Below, one piece after another: positions 62,001 through 64,000 of a stretch of DNA of 64,000 bases. Position 1 is the first letter of the stretch, and each line of letters begins with the position of its first letter. Origin of the DNA: Bacteroidota bacterium (lineage in GTDB: Bacteria; Bacteroidota; Ignavibacteria; Palsa-1295); assembly GCA_021324685.1 (NCBI GenBank), contig JAJPIQ010000009.1:62001-126000 (forward strand), written 5' to 3'. The notes under the pieces are model-generated. The model was given only the letters and a program-made list of their open reading frames with translations. It was not told the origin of the DNA and ran no database searches. The position numbers were made by a program, and so were the translations under genes.

Positions 62001-64000
62001 CGAAGTTTGCCAGCCGGCCTGGAATCCCATATACGTGTTACCATTGCCGGTTGAATTGTCGTATCCGGCACTGGATCCGGAAAACGTATTATAGGCACCC
62101 GTCGTATTCCATTGCCCGGCCGTCGCTCCGTAGAAGGAGTTGCTGAAGCCTGTCGTGTTCAGTTCACCGGCCTGACTGCCCATGATGGTATTAAATTGGC
62201 CGGAAGAATTTCGCGAGCCGGCCAGAAAACCTGTAAAAGTGTTGTAGTATCCAGTTGAATTTGCATTCCCGGCTGCATAGCCAAGGAATGTGTTCTCCGA
62301 GCCGGTCGTATTGAAGGTTCCGGCAGATTCACCCACGAATACATCGTGCGATCCAGGGTTGGTCGAAAGTACGGTGTTCCCGCCGATCTGATAGGAATGG
62401 GCGTTCACGGTGCCGCCTACCGTTCCATTACCGGAGATATTGAAATTCGCATTCGCTTGAGGCGATGTGCCATTATCGATGAACGTATTATTCGTGGCCG
62501 TCGCAATGCTTTGATCGACATAATTTTTCGTCGCGGCGTCCTGTGCGTTCGCGGGATCGCTCACATTGATGATCGGGTGGGAAGACATGTTCAGGGTGCC
62601 CGTCATCGTTGTGCCGGAAAGATTGGTGAAGGTGCCAGTCCCGCCAGAGATCGTGCCTGTCGTTGTAATGGTGCCGCTCTCGGCATCGAGCGAGGTGCCT
62701 GAGATCGCTCCGTCGCTCATGATAGACCATGTGCCGAGTGTGCTCAGAAGATTGGCACCGACCGCGAGAGTCCCACCGACCGTCGCATTGTTTGTAACGG
62801 TAGCAGAGTTCAGCGTTGCTGCGCCAGTCGTATGCAGCGTCCCGGTCGTGACGTCACCGGTATTCGTAACGCCGTTCGTCGACGTCGCACCAGCGACCGC
62901 AAGGGTTCCACCGACCGTCGCATTGTTTGTAACGGTAGCAGAGTTCAGCGTCGCTGCGCTGGTCGTATGCAGCGTGCCGGTCGTGATGTCGCCGGTATTG
63001 GTAACGCCATTCGTCGATGTCGCACCAGCGACGGCAAGGGTTCCACCGACCGTCTCATTGTTCGTGACCGAAGCCGAGTTCAGTGTCGCTGCGCCGGTCG
63101 TATGCAGCGTCCCGGTCGTGACGTCACCGGTATTCGTAACTCCGTTCGTCGACGTCGCACCAGCGACGGCAAGGGTTCCACCGACCGTCGCATTGTTCGT
63201 GACCGAAGCCGAGTTCAGCGTCGCCGCACCGGTCGTATGCAGCGTCCCGGTCGTGATGTCACCGGTATTGGTAACTCCGTTCGTCGTCGTCGCACCTGCG
63301 ACAGCGAGCGAGCCACCGACCGTCGCATTGTTCGTGACCGAAGCCGAATTTAACGTCGCCGCGCTGGTCGTATGCAGCGTCCCGGTCGTGACGTCACCGG
63401 TATTGGTAACGCCATTCGTCGACGTCGCACCAGCGACGGCAAAGGTTCCACCGACCGTCTCATTGTTCGTGACCGATGCCGAGTTCAGTGTCGCCGCACC
63501 GGTCGTATGCAGCGTCCCGGTCGTGATGTCACCGGTATTGGTAACTCCGTTCGTCGTCGTCGCACCAGCGACCGCAAGGGTTCCACCGACCGTCGCATTG
63601 TTCGTGACCGAAGCCGAGTTCAGCGTCGCTGCACTGGTTGTATGCAGTGTACCGGTCGTGACGTCGCCGGTATTGGTAACGCCATTCGTCGACGTCGCAC
63701 CTGCGACCGCAAGGGTTCCACCGACCGTCGCATTGTTCGTGACCGAAGCCGAGTTCAGCGTCGCTGCACCAGTAGTATGAAGCGTGCCGGTCGTGATGTC
63801 GCCGGTATTGGTAACGCCATGGGTCGTCGTTGCGCCTGCGACAGCGAGTGTTCCACCGACCGTCGCATTGTTTTCCATCGTTACGTTACCAACGAACACA
63901 CCAGTGCCGACGACCGAAAGATTTCCACCAATGGTGGCGTCACCACCCGTGGAACTCGAACCCATCGAAGCCGCACCGGTCAAATGCAGCGTGCCGGTTG
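59052..64000 (-). CDS. Giant repetitive surface/fibre protein, 5'-truncated by the window edge
   Basis: At least 1649 residues are visible; the frame stays open to base 64000, so the N-terminus and signal are missing. From N to C come: about eight 45-residue repeats (VTNNATVGGTLAVAGAT); five spaced copies of NVTDPTNAQDAATKHYVD, a motif found in tail-fibre and trimeric-adhesin-like proteins; a YadA-head-like stretch of short repeats (NTTGYYNTFTGFLAG type); Gly-rich and Asn-rich regions; and a short C-terminal globular domain (VRYVSSSGSMTLDGNGYYIVQGG..., ending IGECH). No T9SS tail, S74 chaperone or membrane anchor is visible. It is probably a beta-rich extracellular fibre. A phage origin is unsupported by neighbours. 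Confidence 0.82.
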   Translation of the reverse strand, partial: TGTLHLTGAASMGSSSTGGDATIGGNLSVVGTGVFVGNVTMENNATVGGTLAVAGATTTHGVTNTGDITTGTLHTTGAATLNSASVTNNATVGGTLAVAGATSTNGVTNTGDVTTGTLHTTSAATLNSASVTNNATVGGTLAVAGATTTNGVTNTGDITTGTLHTTGAATLNSASVTNNETVGGTFAVAGATSTNGVTNTGDVTTGTLHTTSAATLNSASVTNNATVGGSLAVAGATTTNGVTNTGDITTGTLHTTGAATLNSASVTNNATVGGTLAVAGATSTNGVTNTGDVTTGTLHTTGAATLNSASVTNNETVGGTLAVAGATSTNGVTNTGDITTGTLHTTSAATLNSATVTNNATVGGTLAVAGATSTNGVTNTGDVTTGTLHTTGAATLNSATVTNNATVGGTLAVGANLLSTLGTWSIMSDGAISGTSLDAESGTITTTGTISGGTGTFTNLSGTTMTGTLNMSSHPIINVSDPANAQDAATKNYVDQSIATATNNTFIDNGTSPQANANFNISGNGTVGGTVNAHSYQIGGNTVLSTNPGSHDVFVGESAGTFNTTGSENTFLGYAAGNANSTGYYNTFTGFLAGSRNSSGQFNTIMGSQAGELNTTGFSNSFYGATAGQWNTTGAYNTFSGSSAGYDNSTGNGNTYMGFQAGWQTSTGGGNNFIGYNAGQTNTTGNNNTVIGYQADVASANLTNATAIGANAVVSASNTMQLGNGSVTNVNTSGSISAAGASLTGALNMNAHPINNVTDPTNAQDAATKHYVDITSTNAVNTAVNGATNTIAKFTASNAVGNSALTDDGTTLSYGTNFSVNESTGNLATNGSVAIGGSTTLHGDVDMTGHTLTNVSHINNGGGGTIAIDGNTDFNNHNLSNLGYVSLNSTSTISAVSGTVNFGSNIDVRNNSIFNVPDPTNAQDAATKHYVDATTSTAVNGTTNTMAKFTGANAVGNSSLSDNGTTLGYQGANITQTTLGSPLTIHTQDGGPSVGPTGSLTIRTGPSGHLPSGSMYIYTGDILGGGPPGSVNIYAGTSSGFGGPGTGGAVNISSGNSNMGNGGDLTLTGGQVNNFGGSGNGGNIYLNGGQTYNGNGGNVVLAGGSSNGTGSNGSISLNSPTTVNAAVSMANHAINNVANPTNAQDAATKHYVDNATVANASELEGHTWEAPGTIGSTTANSATFTTLTASGAVNINQSSNQPTNLGGGTGNTSIGNPTGTTQIVGSAWNINISGGASLSTVTASGLVTGGSLDASSGNISMPFNQSIGSANNTDQFTYDGKTIGHYSMGFYNDSWNSSPTAWLSAYAGFKFFSSGALMAQINGNFAKFWGILQANGGLDMLSHPINNVTDPANAQDAATKHYVDNATVSNANELEGHTWEAPGTIGSTTPNTGTFTSVIANDLQLNGTGNATSTTNGIVFDVENTGASGTGLQAGASGSGNAFAAGNSGDGFAIFATNTGTGGVISANANSGDAIDANVNSGNGVGLNVSSVNGDAIHASASGSGNAISASGKVVATGNINTTGGSLQTNGNTRIDNNGNTFVSAMTNGSIVDVDQNYTVQNNDYIVLEDNTSTVKMPASPTNGRIVTVRYVSSSGSMTLDGNGYYIVQGGYANSSLTLSPGSTSAPSGYTMVFSSSEDLWIVIGECH
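62753..63880. repeat. Tandem array of 135-bp coding repeats
   Basis: The anchor CCACCGACCGTC recurs at 62773, 62908, 63043, 63178, 63313, 63448, 63583, 63718 and 63853, always exactly 135 bp apart. This gives about eight full 45-codon units plus partial edges within the surface protein. Units are over 90% alike. Variants at fixed positions (ATST/ATTT, TGD[V/I], TT[G/S]AAT, N[A/E]TVGG) shuffle independently, suggesting recombination among units. It is not CRISPR: there are no unique spacers and the array is coding. Confidence 0.93.

Noticed and set aside
62566-63780. A 404-codon open frame on the plus strand rich in VAPATARVPPTVALFVT repeats
   Set aside because: It is the antisense shadow of the 135-bp repeat array. 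The minus-strand frame is far longer, has normal composition and continues beyond the array.
62753-63880. Possible CRISPR array because of the regular repeats
   Set aside because: The whole 135-bp unit repeats, with no unique spacers, and it is coding in frame. No cas gene is present.
59052-64000. Prophage tail-fibre gene
   Set aside because: The NAQDAATKHYVD motif occurs in phage fibres, but no capsid, portal, terminase, integrase or lysis gene is in the neighbourhood, and a strong own terminator follows the gene.

Overview
The window is about 64 kb of bacterial chromosome with roughly 53% G+C by eye. It most likely comes from the Bacteroidota/Chlorobi (FCB) side of the tree, for example an Ignavibacteria- or Kapabacteria-like lineage. 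The clues are two large secreted proteins and a PorZ-like protein that end in type IX secretion (T9SS) sorting domains, a BtuB/BtuG-like B12 uptake pair, many lipoproteins with a Cys lipobox, and Omp85 and LptF/G envelope genes. No ribosomal RNA gene is present, so the taxon cannot be fixed. One tRNA gene, tRNA-Arg(UCG), is present. I see no CRISPR array, insertion sequence or phage module.

Layout. 1-3.8 kb: the 3' part of a large unknown protein, an orphan OppB/OppC permease pair and a YbjQ protein. 3.9-8.0 kb: a cobalamin riboswitch, a TonB-dependent receptor, a BtuG-like beta-propeller lipoprotein and a DUF6580 membrane protein, closed by a clear terminator; this is a B12 uptake operon. 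8.0-12.7 kb: a Dph6-like ATP pyrophosphatase, carA and lon. 12.8-26.7 kb: a long minus-strand run of housekeeping and envelope genes (FmdB-type zinc ribbon, PorZ-like, ribH, a degenerate FtsE-like ATPase, yraN, rnhB, Omp85, GH57, an EF-G paralogue, an unknown NAD(P)-fold protein and small exported proteins). 26.8-30.4 kb: LptF/G, an acyltransferase-3, small unknown genes and the tRNA.

30.8-45.1 kb looks like a nutrient-scavenging surface locus: two calcineurin-like phosphoesterase lipoproteins, a beta-helix lipoprotein and a TonB receptor on the minus strand, facing two giant repeat proteins with T9SS tails and a propeller lipoprotein on the plus strand. The plus-strand giants share an 11-bp-period direct repeat and a promoter-like block. 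Organophosphate acquisition is the most economical reading, but it is an inference.

46.2-55.4 kb is the most unusual region. It is a seven-gene minus-strand operon in which every junction overlaps by 4 or 8 bases: a rifampicin-phosphotransferase-like dikinase, a BtaA-like (DUF3419) aminocarboxypropyl transferase, a phytol/dolichol-kinase-like membrane protein, a GNAT protein, an OleC-like acid-activating ligase, an HMG-CoA-reductase-family enzyme with an intact active site, and a UbiA prenyltransferase. Together they look like a dedicated pathway for an undescribed lipid, possibly isoprenoid and carrying a homoserine-type head group.

55.5-64 kb holds a DUF4062-NTPase-TPR protein (NPHP3-like, STAND class) and the 3' part of a giant repetitive surface protein with a 135-bp tandem repeat array, running off the right edge.
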